A stretch of 6,741 nucleotides of DNA from an uncultured Oscillospiraceae bacterium (GCA_910577805.1 CAJTOE010000134.1:1-6741), one strand, 5' to 3'; shown: positions 1-5,848, numbered from the stretch's first letter. The notes: generated by a model from the letters alone, not told the origin. Made by a program: numbers and translations.

Positions 1-2
1 AT

Positions 3-128
3 TTTTCTAATGTGGCGTATCTGGCATATGATAATGTGCTTTATTGTTTTAATATTGTTGGCGAATCTGATGCACAAATACAGGTAGAAAGCACGTTAGA
101 ACGGGTGATGGATTCTTTTACCCAATAG
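3..128 (+). CDS. C-terminal end of an unrecognised protein (5' truncated)
   Basis: An open frame enters from the left edge and runs 41 codons to a TAG at 126-128. The residues alternate hydrophobic and polar (for example NVAYLAYDNVLYCFNIVGE) and then form a charged helix-like tail ending VMDSFTQ. This resembles the last beta strands and helix of a small globular or extracytoplasmic domain. The DNA is AT-rich, unlike the GC-rich genes to the right. A stem-loop follows within 20 bases of the stop, which fits a genuine gene end. I do not recognise the family. With only the C-terminus visible, no function can be given. Confidence 0.6.
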   Translation, partial: FSNVAYLAYDNVLYCFNIVGESDAQIQVESTLERVMDSFTQ

Positions 129-140
129 GATGATGTTTAT

Positions 141-189
141 CAAGGGATTTCATCTTTTTGATGAAATCCCCCTTGGTAAAATGTTTTTT
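141..189 (+). terminator. Stem-loop, probable weak intrinsic terminator
   Basis: A perfect 11-bp inverted repeat, GGGATTTCATC (144-154) and GATGAAATCCC (160-170), encloses a TTTTT loop. CAA at 141-143 can also pair with TTG at 173-175 across a two-C bulge. A run of six T lies at 184-189, about 13 nt past the main stem. That is farther than in a classical rho-independent terminator, so its strength is uncertain. It sits just after the stop at 126-128. The stem is symmetrical and could also act on the minus strand. Confidence 0.55.
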
Positions 190-328
190 GAATGAAAGCA
201 TCTCATATTTTTTAGCGTTTCCGCCAGGTCAAGGACTTTTCAAGATAAGGTAGAATAAGTTTCGCAAAAAGGAAAAGAGACATAGTTTGCAGAACTCTGG
301 TAGAATGAAGTAGCGACACACCATTCTG

Positions 329-335
329 AAAGGAG
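329..335 (+). promoter_or_regulatory. Ribosome binding site of the chimeric transposase
   Basis: AAAGGAG lies 10 nt before the ATG at 346. It belongs to the IS256-derived leader, so the IS3 catalytic core is now translated from an IS256 start signal rather than through the OrfA/OrfB frameshift usual for IS3 elements. Upstream, AGAATG (302-307) and CATTCT (322-327) form a short inverted repeat that may fold just before the site. Confidence 0.6.
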
Positions 336-345
336 ACAGCAAACC

Positions 346-1149
346 ATGTCCGAGAAGATTGTACAGCTAAATGAGGAAGTAATCAAGGGTCAGCTCAAGG
401 AACTTGTGCGAGGCAGCGTGGAGGAAACGCTCAATGAACTGCCGGAGGCAGAGGCGGAGAAGCTGACGCAGGCGGAGGGCGTCGCCATCCCCAGTGAGCG
501 GACGGTCTACCGGGTGATGAAAGAGATCGGCTTGGTCCACCATCCGAAACGCAAGCCCAACGGCATCACCAAGGCGGACCGGGAAGCCAGAAAGTCGGAT
601 GATCTGCTGAAACGGGACTTTTCAGCGGACAAGCCTCTGGAAAAGTGCGTCACCGACATCACCGAACTGAAGGCGAAGGATGGAAAGCTGTATGTCTCAG
701 CCATCTTCGACTGCTTCGATCTCACCGTCCTGGGCTTGGTCATGGATGACAACATGAGGGCGGAGTTGTGCGTGCGGACGCTGGACAGCGCGGCGCTGTC
801 CTACCCTGCCCCGCGGGGGGCCATCGTCCACTCTGACCGGGGGTCCCAGTACACCAGTGGGGCCTATCGGGCCGCGCTGGAAAAGCACGGCATCCGCCAA
901 AGCATGAACAGCGACGGCGGCCGCTGTCACGACAACGCCCGCTGTGAGAGCATATGGGCCAGGATGAAAACTGAGTTGTTCTATGACCGCATCGAACTGC
1001 AGTCCATGACCGTTGAGCATTTGAAGTCCCTGATCTGGAGGTACTTCATCAGCTACTGGAACCGCCGCCGGATCTGCTCCGCCAACGACGGCCTCCCACC
1101 CGTGGTGAAACGACGGAGATACTTTGCGGCCCTGGATGCTACCGCGTAA
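346..1149 (+). CDS. Chimeric transposase: IS256 N-terminus fused in frame to IS3 OrfB DDE core
   Basis: This is a 267-residue ORF. Residues 1-43 (MSEKIVQLNEEVIKGQ through EKLTQA) match, from memory, the start of IS256/Mutator-type transposases of Clostridia. From about residue 44 (EGVAIPSERTVYRVMKEIGL) the protein is an IS3-family OrfB integrase core. The catalytic triad looks intact: D104 in CVTDITEL, D164 in VHSDRGSQYTS, and E201 in DNARCESIW. Spacing between the second Asp and the Glu is 36 residues, against the usual 35 for IS3. The IS3 OrfA helix-turn-helix protein and the N-terminal helix-turn-helix of OrfB are missing, as is the entire IS256 DDE domain. The join falls near nt 466-480. 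DNA binding and transposition are therefore probably lost, although the open frame is undamaged. The recognition of both halves rests on family memory, not on a search. Confidence 0.8.
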   Translation: MSEKIVQLNEEVIKGQLKELVRGSVEETLNELPEAEAEKLTQAEGVAIPSERTVYRVMKEIGLVHHPKRKPNGITKADREARKSDDLLKRDFSADKPLEKCVTDITELKAKDGKLYVSAIFDCFDLTVLGLVMDDNMRAELCVRTLDSAALSYPAPRGAIVHSDRGSQYTSGAYRAALEKHGIRQSMNSDGGRCHDNARCESIWARMKTELFYDRIELQSMTVEHLKSLIWRYFISYWNRRRICSANDGLPPVVKRRRYFAALDATA

Positions 1150-1174
1150 GTTCCGCAAATCTTTGAGTTGAATG

Positions 1175-1192
1175 TGTCAACTGATATTGACA
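1175..1192. repeat. Inverted repeat TGTCAA-N6-TTGACA, candidate IS3 right end
   Basis: TGTCAA at 1175-1180 and TTGACA at 1187-1192 are exact reverse complements separated by ctgata. The repeat lies 26 nt after the transposase stop, where an IS3-family right end should be. It is followed by AAGATCA. No matching copy is visible to the left of the transposase, which fits replacement of the IS3 left end by IS256 sequence. Confidence 0.45.
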
Positions 1193-1218
1193 AGATCAAT
1201 GACGGGAATGGAGACAAT

Positions 1219-1350
1219 TCACAGGAAAATACGCTCAAACAGCAGGAAGACCACCGTCAGAATGCCGCCCAGCAGCAGGAGGCCGCAGCCGAAAATCATC
1301 TGCTTGATGTCTTGCAGCAGGGCCAGGAGGCCGTCATTCATTTGCTCCAT
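1219..1350 (-). CDS. Small membrane protein, 43 residues, overlapping the upstream gene
   Basis: On the minus strand an ATG at 1350-1348 opens a 43-codon frame ending in TGA at 1221-1219. The product starts MEQMNDGLLALLQDIKQM, then has one hydrophobic segment at about residues 19-38 (IFGCGLLLLGGILTVVFLLF), and ends ERIFL. One membrane helix with a short polar N-terminal part is the clear prediction. The start lies inside the last codons of the 207-residue gene in another frame (13-nt overlap, ATGGAGCAAATGA), which suggests translational coupling. A purine-rich GGGAATGG just upstream could serve as the ribosome binding site. The IS remnant ends about 25 nt beyond its stop. Family unknown; a short regulatory or complex-associated membrane peptide, or the stub of a longer protein cut by the IS insertion, are both possible. 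Confidence 0.55.
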   Translation of the reverse strand: MEQMNDGLLALLQDIKQMIFGCGLLLLGGILTVVFLLFERIFL

Positions 1351-1961
1351 TCCATTCCCAGATAATTCAATATATGATCTATATCCACATCACCTTCCAC
1401 AAACATTCCCCCGCGTTCGTCGTGCTCAAATTTGGCGCAATCACTGATAACCGGGGGAATCCGGTCCGGCTCCCGCTCAAGGACGACACTGTAATCATCG
1501 TTAATCCAGAAGCCCGGTCTTTCGTCATCGGAAAAACGATAACAAAGATATCCATTCAGCTTGGAATCCAAAGGCCAAATACAGTAAGCCTCCACGATCT
1601 GCGATGGAGCGTCCATATCGTCCACAAGATCGAAGAAAAGGGTGTGATCTTCCAGCCTTTCAATATCACAGGGGTTAAGGCTGTTTGCGCGCAGAAGCAC
1701 CCGGTCGGTGTCCTTGCAGTCCTCCCATTTACAGGGCGTCCACTTGCCTTCCTTTTTTACAAAGAACTGCTTGGTTTCCTCGAAATCATGCACGAAATCG
1801 GGATAATCTTCTCCATAAAAATCCTCTTTCGCGGTAAGAACGTAGTCATAAACTTCCTCAATTTCAGCCTTTGTGCCGTCAAAAGCCAGAATCCAATGCC
1901 CCTCAGTTTGAGTTCCCTTGCCCGGAAAAACATGATAGAACTTTTCGTCAAAAAAACGCAT
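1338..1961 (-). CDS. Unrecognised acidic soluble protein, 207 residues
   Basis: The minus-strand frame reads on past this point to 2039. I chose the ATG at 1961-1959 because AAAGGAG sits about 10 nt before it and the product then starts MRFFDEKFYHVFPGKGTQ; the 26 extra upstream residues have no comparable signal. The protein is rich in Asp, Glu and aromatics, has no signal peptide or membrane segment, and contains four cysteines (one pair in CKWEDC) without an obvious metal motif. Alternating strands such as GHWILAF, EAYCIWPL and NGYLCYRF suggest a beta-rich fold of the small cytoplasmic DUF or immunity-protein kind, but I cannot name a family. Its last codons overlap the start of the small membrane protein on the same strand. 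The mirror-image plus-strand frame at 1374-2012 lacks a convincing ribosome site and looks like a shadow. Confidence 0.7.
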   Translation of the reverse strand: MRFFDEKFYHVFPGKGTQTEGHWILAFDGTKAEIEEVYDYVLTAKEDFYGEDYPDFVHDFEETKQFFVKKEGKWTPCKWEDCKDTDRVLLRANSLNPCDIERLEDHTLFFDLVDDMDAPSQIVEAYCIWPLDSKLNGYLCYRFSDDERPGFWINDDYSVVLEREPDRIPPVISDCAKFEHDERGGMFVEGDVDIDHILNYLGMEWSK

Positions 1962-1994
1962 GGTTATAGCATCTCCTTTACAATTTGTACCTGC

Positions 1995-2023
1995 ATGGTA
2001 ACACCCGGTTAATCCGATTGCAA
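1995..2023 (-). promoter_or_regulatory. Possible promoter of the minus-strand two-gene unit
   Basis: Read on the minus strand, TTGCAA (2023-2018) and TACCAT (2000-1995) are separated by 17 nt. Each matches the sigma-A consensus at four of six bases. Transcription would start about 27 nt before the preferred ATG at 1961. The match is weak and is supported mainly by its position. Confidence 0.3.
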
Positions 2024-2043
2024 GATAGGACTGATACAAAAAT

Positions 2044-2105
2044 ATGATTTATAGAAAATCTGTTTTGGTTATTTTGCTGATTTTAATGACCTTAATGGGC
2101 TGTTT
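2044..2105 (+). pseudogene. Possible 5' scrap of a lipoprotein gene
   Basis: From the ATG at 2044 the plus strand encodes MIYRKSVLVILLILMTLMGC. This looks like a lipoprotein signal peptide: basic start, hydrophobic core, and a lipobox LMGC with Cys at residue 20. The frame continues to 2247, but after about 2105 the DNA changes abruptly from AT-rich to GC-rich and the translation (Ser/Thr/Arg/Pro-rich) looks like antisense reading. AGGA about 14 nt upstream is at best a weak ribosome site. It is either the truncated start of a lipoprotein gene fused to unrelated DNA, or a chance hydrophobic reading of AT-rich sequence. Confidence 0.25.
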
Positions 2106-2243
2106 CTTCGGGGCGGTTCCGTCGCCGCCCACGTTCTCAACCATACCCTTGGCCACCCGTTCCCGCTTGACCTCCTCATCCTTCTGCAGCCGCACGGAGT
2201 ACAGCCGCCGGACAACTCGTCCGACGGTCAGTCCATTTATATA
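2049..2243 (-). pseudogene. Possible C-terminal gene fragment, minus strand
   Basis: The minus strand is open for 64 codons from just after a stop at 2246-2244 to TAA at 2051-2049, with no ATG near its beginning. The translation is protein-like: GLTVGRVVRRLYSVRLQKD, then a Lys/Glu/Arg-rich helix, then VENVGGDGTAPKKQPIK. The GC-rich part (about 2105-2230) matches the style of the real genes in the window, while its tail is AT-rich. With neither a start codon nor a ribosome site, it is best read as the remaining end of a deleted gene. The family is not recognised. Confidence 0.35.
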
Positions 2244-2280
2244 TTAAAACTTGCCAACAAAAAATAATCCACACAAGGTA

Positions 2281-2310
2281 TTGGCTTTCCGGGAAAAAAT
2301 ATGCTATAAT
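2281..2310 (+). promoter_or_regulatory. Sigma-A promoter of the pyrE cluster, extended -10
   Basis: TATAAT at 2305-2310 is a perfect -10 box preceded by TG one base away (TGCTATAAT, extended -10). TTGGCT at 2281-2286 is a reasonable -35 at 18-nt spacing. The predicted start near 2317 gives a leader of about 30 nt before pyrE. That is too short for a PyrR-type attenuator, and no terminator/antiterminator pair is visible. Confidence 0.75.
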
Positions 2311-2348
2311 GATATGATTTTAATTTACCAGAGAGGAGCAGAGCAACT

Positions 2349-2996
2349 ATGACCGATTACCAGCAGGAATTCATTTCCTTTATGATGGACTGCGGTGTGC
2401 TGACCTTTGGGGATTTCACCACCAAATCCGGCCGCAAGACCCCCTATTTCGTCAATACCGGCAACTACAAAACCGGCGCGCAGGCCGCCCGTCTGGGGGA
2501 CTGCTACGCCGCCTGCATCCAGCAGAATATGCCCGACGGCATCGACTGCCTGTTCGGCCCAGCCTATAAGGGCATCCCTCTGGCAGTATCCGCCGCCGCC
2601 TCCCTCTTCCGGAACTACGGCCGGGACCTGCCCTACTGCTTCAACCGCAAGGAGGCTAAGGACCACGGAGAGGGCGGCTCCCTGGTGGGGTACAAGCCTC
2701 AGGACGGGGACCGTATCGCCATCATTGAGGATGTGGTCACCGCCGGCACCGCTGTGCGGGAGTCCATTGAGCTGTTCAAGCAGGTGGGCGGGGTGAAGAT
2801 CGAAGCCCTGTTCGTCAGTGTGGACCGGATGGAGCGGGGGACCAGGGATTGCTCTACGCTGGACGAGCTGCGCCAGGACTACGGTATCCAGGTCTATCCC
2901 ATTGTGACCGTCCGGCAGATCATCGAAACTCTGGACGACCCGGAGCAAAAAGCCCGCATGGAGGCCTACCTGGCCCGGTACGGAGCGGCGGGCTGA
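2349..2996 (+). CDS. pyrE: Orotate phosphoribosyltransferase
   Basis: The enzyme joins orotate to PRPP to give orotidine 5'-monophosphate and pyrophosphate, the fifth step of de novo pyrimidine synthesis, in the cytosol. The 215-residue length is close to the usual bacterial size (about 210). Visible signatures are an N-terminal GDFTTKSGRKTPYFVNTG (21-38), the FGPAYKGIPL segment (69-78), the mobile catalytic loop FNRKEAKDHGEGG (98-110) with K101, K104 and H106, and the PRPP-binding loop IIEDVVTAGTA (125-135) with E127/D128. The start is set by GAGAGGAG 10 nt upstream. No other pyrimidine gene lies nearby; instead a RadC-like gene begins 1 nt after the stop, indicating coupled translation. Such a stand-alone pyrE depends on the rest of the pathway being encoded elsewhere. 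Confidence 0.96.
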   Translation: MTDYQQEFISFMMDCGVLTFGDFTTKSGRKTPYFVNTGNYKTGAQAARLGDCYAACIQQNMPDGIDCLFGPAYKGIPLAVSAAASLFRNYGRDLPYCFNRKEAKDHGEGGSLVGYKPQDGDRIAIIEDVVTAGTAVRESIELFKQVGGVKIEALFVSVDRMERGTRDCSTLDELRQDYGIQVYPIVTVRQIIETLDDPEQKARMEAYLARYGAAG

Positions 2997-2997
2997 C

Positions 2998-3711
2998 ATG
3001 GGAAAATCGGTCCACACCGGCCACCGGAGCCGGATGAAGGAGGAATTTCTCGCCCGCGGCGTGGAGGGCTGGCCGGACCACCGCATTTTGGAGTTTGCCC
3101 TGTTTTTCGCCATCCCCCAGGGGGATGTGAACGACCTGGCCCACGCCCTGATCGAGCATTTCGGCAGTCTGGCCGGTGTGCTGGACGCATCGGTGGAGGA
3201 GCTGTGCAAGGTCAAGGGGGTGGGCAGTCATACGGCGATCTTTCTCCGGATGCTCCCCACGGTGGCCCAGCGCTACCAGAAATCCCGCGCCCGGAGCGCC
3301 ACCATCGTCAACACCCAGCAGGAAGCGAAGGAGGAGCTGGCTCCCTATTTCTACGGCGCCCGAAATGAGCTGGTCTACATCCTGTGCCTGGGCGGCAATA
3401 ACCAGATCCTGGGCGTGCGCCGGGTGGCGGAGGGCAGTATTCAGTCGTCGGAGGTGAATCTGCGCCGGATCGCCGAGGAGGCGCTCTCCCTGCGGGCCGT
3501 CAAAATCTACCTGGCTCACAACCACGTCAACAACCTTGCCATTCCCTCCAGGGAGGACTGGCGGGCGACGGATGTGGCCCGCGCGGCTCTGGCTCCTCTG
3601 GGCGTGGAGCTGGTGGACCATTTTGTGTTTGAGGACGGGGAGATGGTTTCCATGGCGGACAGCGAACAGTACCGCTACCGGCAGTACACTCTGCTGTCCC
3701 GAAAATTCTGA
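2998..3711 (+). CDS. radC: RadC/JAB-domain (MPN+) protein
   Basis: This 237-residue protein has the RadC (UPF0758) layout: an N-terminal helical region, a helix-hairpin-helix-like stretch at about 66-84 (EELCKVKGVGSHTA), and a C-terminal JAB/MPN metalloprotease-like domain from about 105. The JAMM metal motif H-x-H-x7-S-x2-D is complete: H174, H176, S184, D187, with E124 the likely activating acid. The stretch after the first histidines reads HNHVNNLAIPSRED instead of the usual HNHPSG, so the fingerprint proline and glycine are missing while the metal ligands remain. RadC family members were once linked to recombination repair, but their biochemical role is unsettled. The start at 2998 follows the pyrE stop by 1 nt, with only a weak purine-rich site, and uvrB follows after 34 nt. 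A member of a diverged RadC subfamily is the safest reading. Confidence 0.85.
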   Translation: MGKSVHTGHRSRMKEEFLARGVEGWPDHRILEFALFFAIPQGDVNDLAHALIEHFGSLAGVLDASVEELCKVKGVGSHTAIFLRMLPTVAQRYQKSRARSATIVNTQQEAKEELAPYFYGARNELVYILCLGGNNQILGVRRVAEGSIQSSEVNLRRIAEEALSLRAVKIYLAHNHVNNLAIPSREDWRATDVARAALAPLGVELVDHFVFEDGEMVSMADSEQYRYRQYTLLSRKF

Positions 3712-3732
3712 ACATCGAGATCGTTTTAATTT

Positions 3733-3737
3733 GAGGT
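3733..3737 (+). promoter_or_regulatory. Ribosome binding site of uvrB
   Basis: GAGGT lies 8 nt before the ATG at 3746 in a short AT-rich gap, and fixes the UvrB start at MPDFQVVSEYTPSGDQ. I see neither a terminator nor a convincing promoter in the 34-nt gap, so read-through from the upstream gene is likely. Confidence 0.6.
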
Positions 3738-3745
3738 AACATATC

Positions 3746-5710
3746 ATGCCGGATTTTCAAGTAGTATCGGAATACACCCCCAGCGGCGACCAGCCCCAGG
3801 CCATCGAAGCCCTGGCCAACGGCCTGGACCTGGGCCTGGACGAGCAGACCCTTCTGGGCGTCACGGGTTCGGGCAAGACCTTCACTATGGCAAAAATCAT
3901 CGAGAAAGTCCAGCGGCCCACTCTGGTCCTGGCCCACAACAAAACCCTCGCCGCCCAGCTTTGCGCGGAGTTCCGGGAATTTTTCCCCCAAAACGCGGTG
4001 GAATATTTTGTGAGCTACTACGACTACTACCAGCCGGAGGCCTACATCCCCCACACGGACACGTTCATCGAAAAGGACTCCTCCGTCAACGAGGAGATCG
4101 ACCGCCTGCGGCTGTCCGCCACCGCCTCTCTGCTGGAGCGCCGGGACGTGATTGTCGTCGCCTCCGTGTCCTGCATCTACGGCCTGGGCGAGCCGGAGGA
4201 TTTTGCGAAAATGATGGTGGCCCTCCGGGTGGGGGCGGAGATGGAGCGTGACGAGCTGCTCCGGCGGTTGGTCGCCATCCGCTACGAGCGCAACGACATC
4301 GCCTTTGACCGCAATATGTTCCGGGTCCGGGGCGATACCGTGGAAATCTGGCCCGCCTACTGGAAGGACGCGGCCATCCGGGTGGAGTTCTTCGGAGACG
4401 AGATCGACCGCATCTCCGAAATCAACGTAGTCACCGGGGCCCCCATCCGGCGGCTGCAAAACATCCCCATCTGGCCCGCCACCCACTACGTCACGCCAAA
4501 GGAAAAAATGGACGCGGCCATCCAGGAGATTTATAAGGAGATGGAGGAGCGGGTGGCCTTTTTCAACCGGGAAAACAAGCTGGTGGAGGCCCAGCGGCTG
4601 AAGCAGCGGGTTTTGTACGACATCGAAATGATGCAGGAGCTGGGCTACTGTTCCGGCATCGAGAACTATTCGCGGGTCATCGAGGGCCGTCCCATCGGCT
4701 CCCCGCCCCACACCCTGCTGGACTACTTCCCCAAGGATTTCGTGCTGTTTATCGACGAGAGCCATGTGACCCTGCCCCAGGTCCGGGCCATGTACAACGG
4801 CGACCGTGCCCGGAAAACCACTCTGGTCGATTACGGCTTCCGGCTTCCCTGCGCCTTTGACAACCGGCCCCTGAAATTTGAGGAGTTCTCCCACCGGCTC
4901 AATCAGGTCATTTACGTCTCCGCCACCCCCGGCGAGTACGAGCGCACCCGCTCCGGCCAGATCGTGGAGCAGGTCATCCGGCCCACGGGCCTGCTGGACC
5001 CGAAAATTGAGGTCCGGCCTGTGGACGGCCAGATCGACGACCTGATCGGGGAAATCAACACCCGGACCGCCCGCAGCGAACGGGTGCTGGTGACCACCCT
5101 TACCAAGCGGATGGCGGAGGATTTAACGGCATATCTGCAAAACGCCGGGATAAAAGTCCGGTATATGCACCACGACATCGACACCATCGAGCGCATGGAA
5201 ATTATCCGGGATTTACGCCTGGGGACCTTTGACGTGCTGGTGGGCATTAACCTGCTCCGGGAAGGCCTGGACCTGCCGGAGGTCTCCTTGGTGGCGATTC
5301 TGGACGCGGACAAAGAGGGCTTTTTGCGCTCGGAAACGTCCCTGGTCCAGACCATCGGCCGGGCCGCGCGAAACGCGGAGGGTATGGTGGTCATGTACGC
5401 GGATACGGTTACCCCGTCTATGCGCCGGGCCATCGACGAGACGGAGCGCCGCCGGACCAAACAGGACGCGTTCAACCAGGCCCACGGCATCGTGCCCAAA
5501 ACGGTGATAAAATCCGTCCGGGAGCTGCTGGAGCTGACCCCGGAGGAGTCCACCCCCGAACGCCGGGGCGAGGTCAGGGCTATGACCAAGCAGGAGAAGG
5601 CCGTGGAAATCGCCCGGCTGGAGAAGGCAATGCGGGAGGCGGCAAAAATGCTGGAGTTCGAGCTTGCCGCCAGCCTGCGGGACCAGATCATTCAGCTGCG
5701 GGGGAAATGA
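3746..5710 (+). CDS. uvrB: UvrABC excinuclease subunit B
   Basis: UvrB is the damage-verifying helicase-like subunit of nucleotide excision repair. UvrA loads it on DNA and it then recruits UvrC for the two incisions. The 654-residue protein is full length (family about 660-675). In order: Walker A GVTGSGKT (38-45, K44); the damage-probing beta-hairpin region rich in Tyr (YYDYYQPEAYIPHTDTF, 91-107); IYGLG (144-148); Walker B with DESH at 337-340; FRLPCAFDNRPLKFEEF (365-381); VIYVSATPGEYE (388-399); helicase motif V around INLLREGLDLPEVS (501-514); motif VI QTIGRAARN (535-543, with arginines for ATP sensing); and a C-terminal UVR domain (about 615-650) that contacts UvrA or UvrC. All key residues are present. 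It lies mid-cluster, without uvrA or uvrC in the window. A 40-residue membrane-protein frame starts 3 nt after its stop. No LexA-type operator was evident in the gap before it. Confidence 0.98.
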   Translation: MPDFQVVSEYTPSGDQPQAIEALANGLDLGLDEQTLLGVTGSGKTFTMAKIIEKVQRPTLVLAHNKTLAAQLCAEFREFFPQNAVEYFVSYYDYYQPEAYIPHTDTFIEKDSSVNEEIDRLRLSATASLLERRDVIVVASVSCIYGLGEPEDFAKMMVALRVGAEMERDELLRRLVAIRYERNDIAFDRNMFRVRGDTVEIWPAYWKDAAIRVEFFGDEIDRISEINVVTGAPIRRLQNIPIWPATHYVTPKEKMDAAIQEIYKEMEERVAFFNRENKLVEAQRLKQRVLYDIEMMQELGYCSGIENYSRVIEGRPIGSPPHTLLDYFPKDFVLFIDESHVTLPQVRAMYNGDRARKTTLVDYGFRLPCAFDNRPLKFEEFSHRLNQVIYVSATPGEYERTRSGQIVEQVIRPTGLLDPKIEVRPVDGQIDDLIGEINTRTARSERVLVTTLTKRMAEDLTAYLQNAGIKVRYMHHDIDTIERMEIIRDLRLGTFDVLVGINLLREGLDLPEVSLVAILDADKEGFLRSETSLVQTIGRAARNAEGMVVMYADTVTPSMRRAIDETERRRTKQDAFNQAHGIVPKTVIKSVRELLELTPEESTPERRGEVRAMTKQEKAVEIARLEKAMREAAKMLEFELAASLRDQIIQLRGK

Positions 5711-5713
5711 GCC

Positions 5714-5836
5714 ATGGGCGGTTTGATTATCGTGGTACTCTGGCCGATGGTCCTTATGATTGCCTGGGAAATCTTTTTGGTGCTGGTTTCCGGGGCCTAT
5801 GTGATTTGGAGGCCGGAATTTTTGAAGCTGTTTTGA
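5714..5836 (+). CDS. Small membrane protein, 40 residues
   Basis: An ATG 3 nt after the uvrB stop opens a 40-codon frame ending TGA at 5834-5836. A purine-rich GGGGGAAA in the last uvrB codons can act as ribosome site. The product is almost entirely hydrophobic: MGGLIIVVLWPMVLMIAWEI, then FLVLVSGAYVIW, and a short basic/aromatic tail RPEFLKLF. One long or two very short membrane helices are likely, with the RPEFLKLF end on the cytoplasmic side by the positive-inside rule. A GAGGAG ribosome site for the next gene overlaps or follows its stop. This tight fit between uvrB and the deacylase gene favours a real gene. The function is unknown; it has no visible link to excision repair. Confidence 0.6.
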   Translation: MGGLIIVVLWPMVLMIAWEIFLVLVSGAYVIWRPEFLKLF

Positions 5837-5848
5837 GGAGATGCCGCC

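Larger units (their letters stand above)
270..1195 (+). mobile_element. Hybrid IS remnant: IS256-family left part joined to IS3-family right part
   Basis: The ORF at 346-1149 begins with IS256-family transposase sequence and continues as an IS3-family OrfB core, so the element is a recombinant. The left border is only a guess: no terminal repeat was identified, and the IS256-type leader runs through about 280-345. The right border is placed at the inverted repeat TGTCAA/TTGACA (1175-1192), a pattern I associate with IS3-family ends. The IS256 catalytic domain, the IS256 right end, IS3 OrfA, the N-terminus of IS3 OrfB and the IS3 left end are all absent. It therefore cannot be an autonomous element of either family. 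No target duplication was found. Confidence 0.6.

Noticed and set aside
249..310. Direct repeat GGTAGAAT(A/G)AAG-like at 249-259 and 299-310 upstream of the transposase
   Set aside because: Only eight identical bases in AT-rich DNA with no spacing or site that fits an IS end or operator. TAGAAT could be a -10 box, but no good -35 lies at 16-18 nt from either copy.
1168..1365. Plus-strand 65-codon frame, Gln/Asn/Glu-rich
   Set aside because: It is the reverse complement of the hydrophobic 43-residue membrane frame; Leu and Ile codons read backwards give Gln, Glu and Asn. No good ribosome site.
1374..2012. Plus-strand 212-codon open frame opposite the 207-residue gene
   Set aside because: It lacks a convincing ribosome site and is nearly coextensive with the minus-strand gene, which has AAAGGAG before its ATG and a more protein-like, acidic composition. 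It is most likely an antisense shadow.
2251..2285. GCCAA/TTGGC inverted repeat before the pyrE promoter, considered as an operator
   Set aside because: Only five base pairs with a long spacer in AT-rich DNA; not distinguishable from chance.
3527..4894. Minus-strand 455-codon open frame across radC and uvrB
   Set aside because: It is antisense to the unmistakable radC and uvrB genes and rich in Gly, Val, His and Gln from reading GC-rich codons backwards. No family motif is visible.
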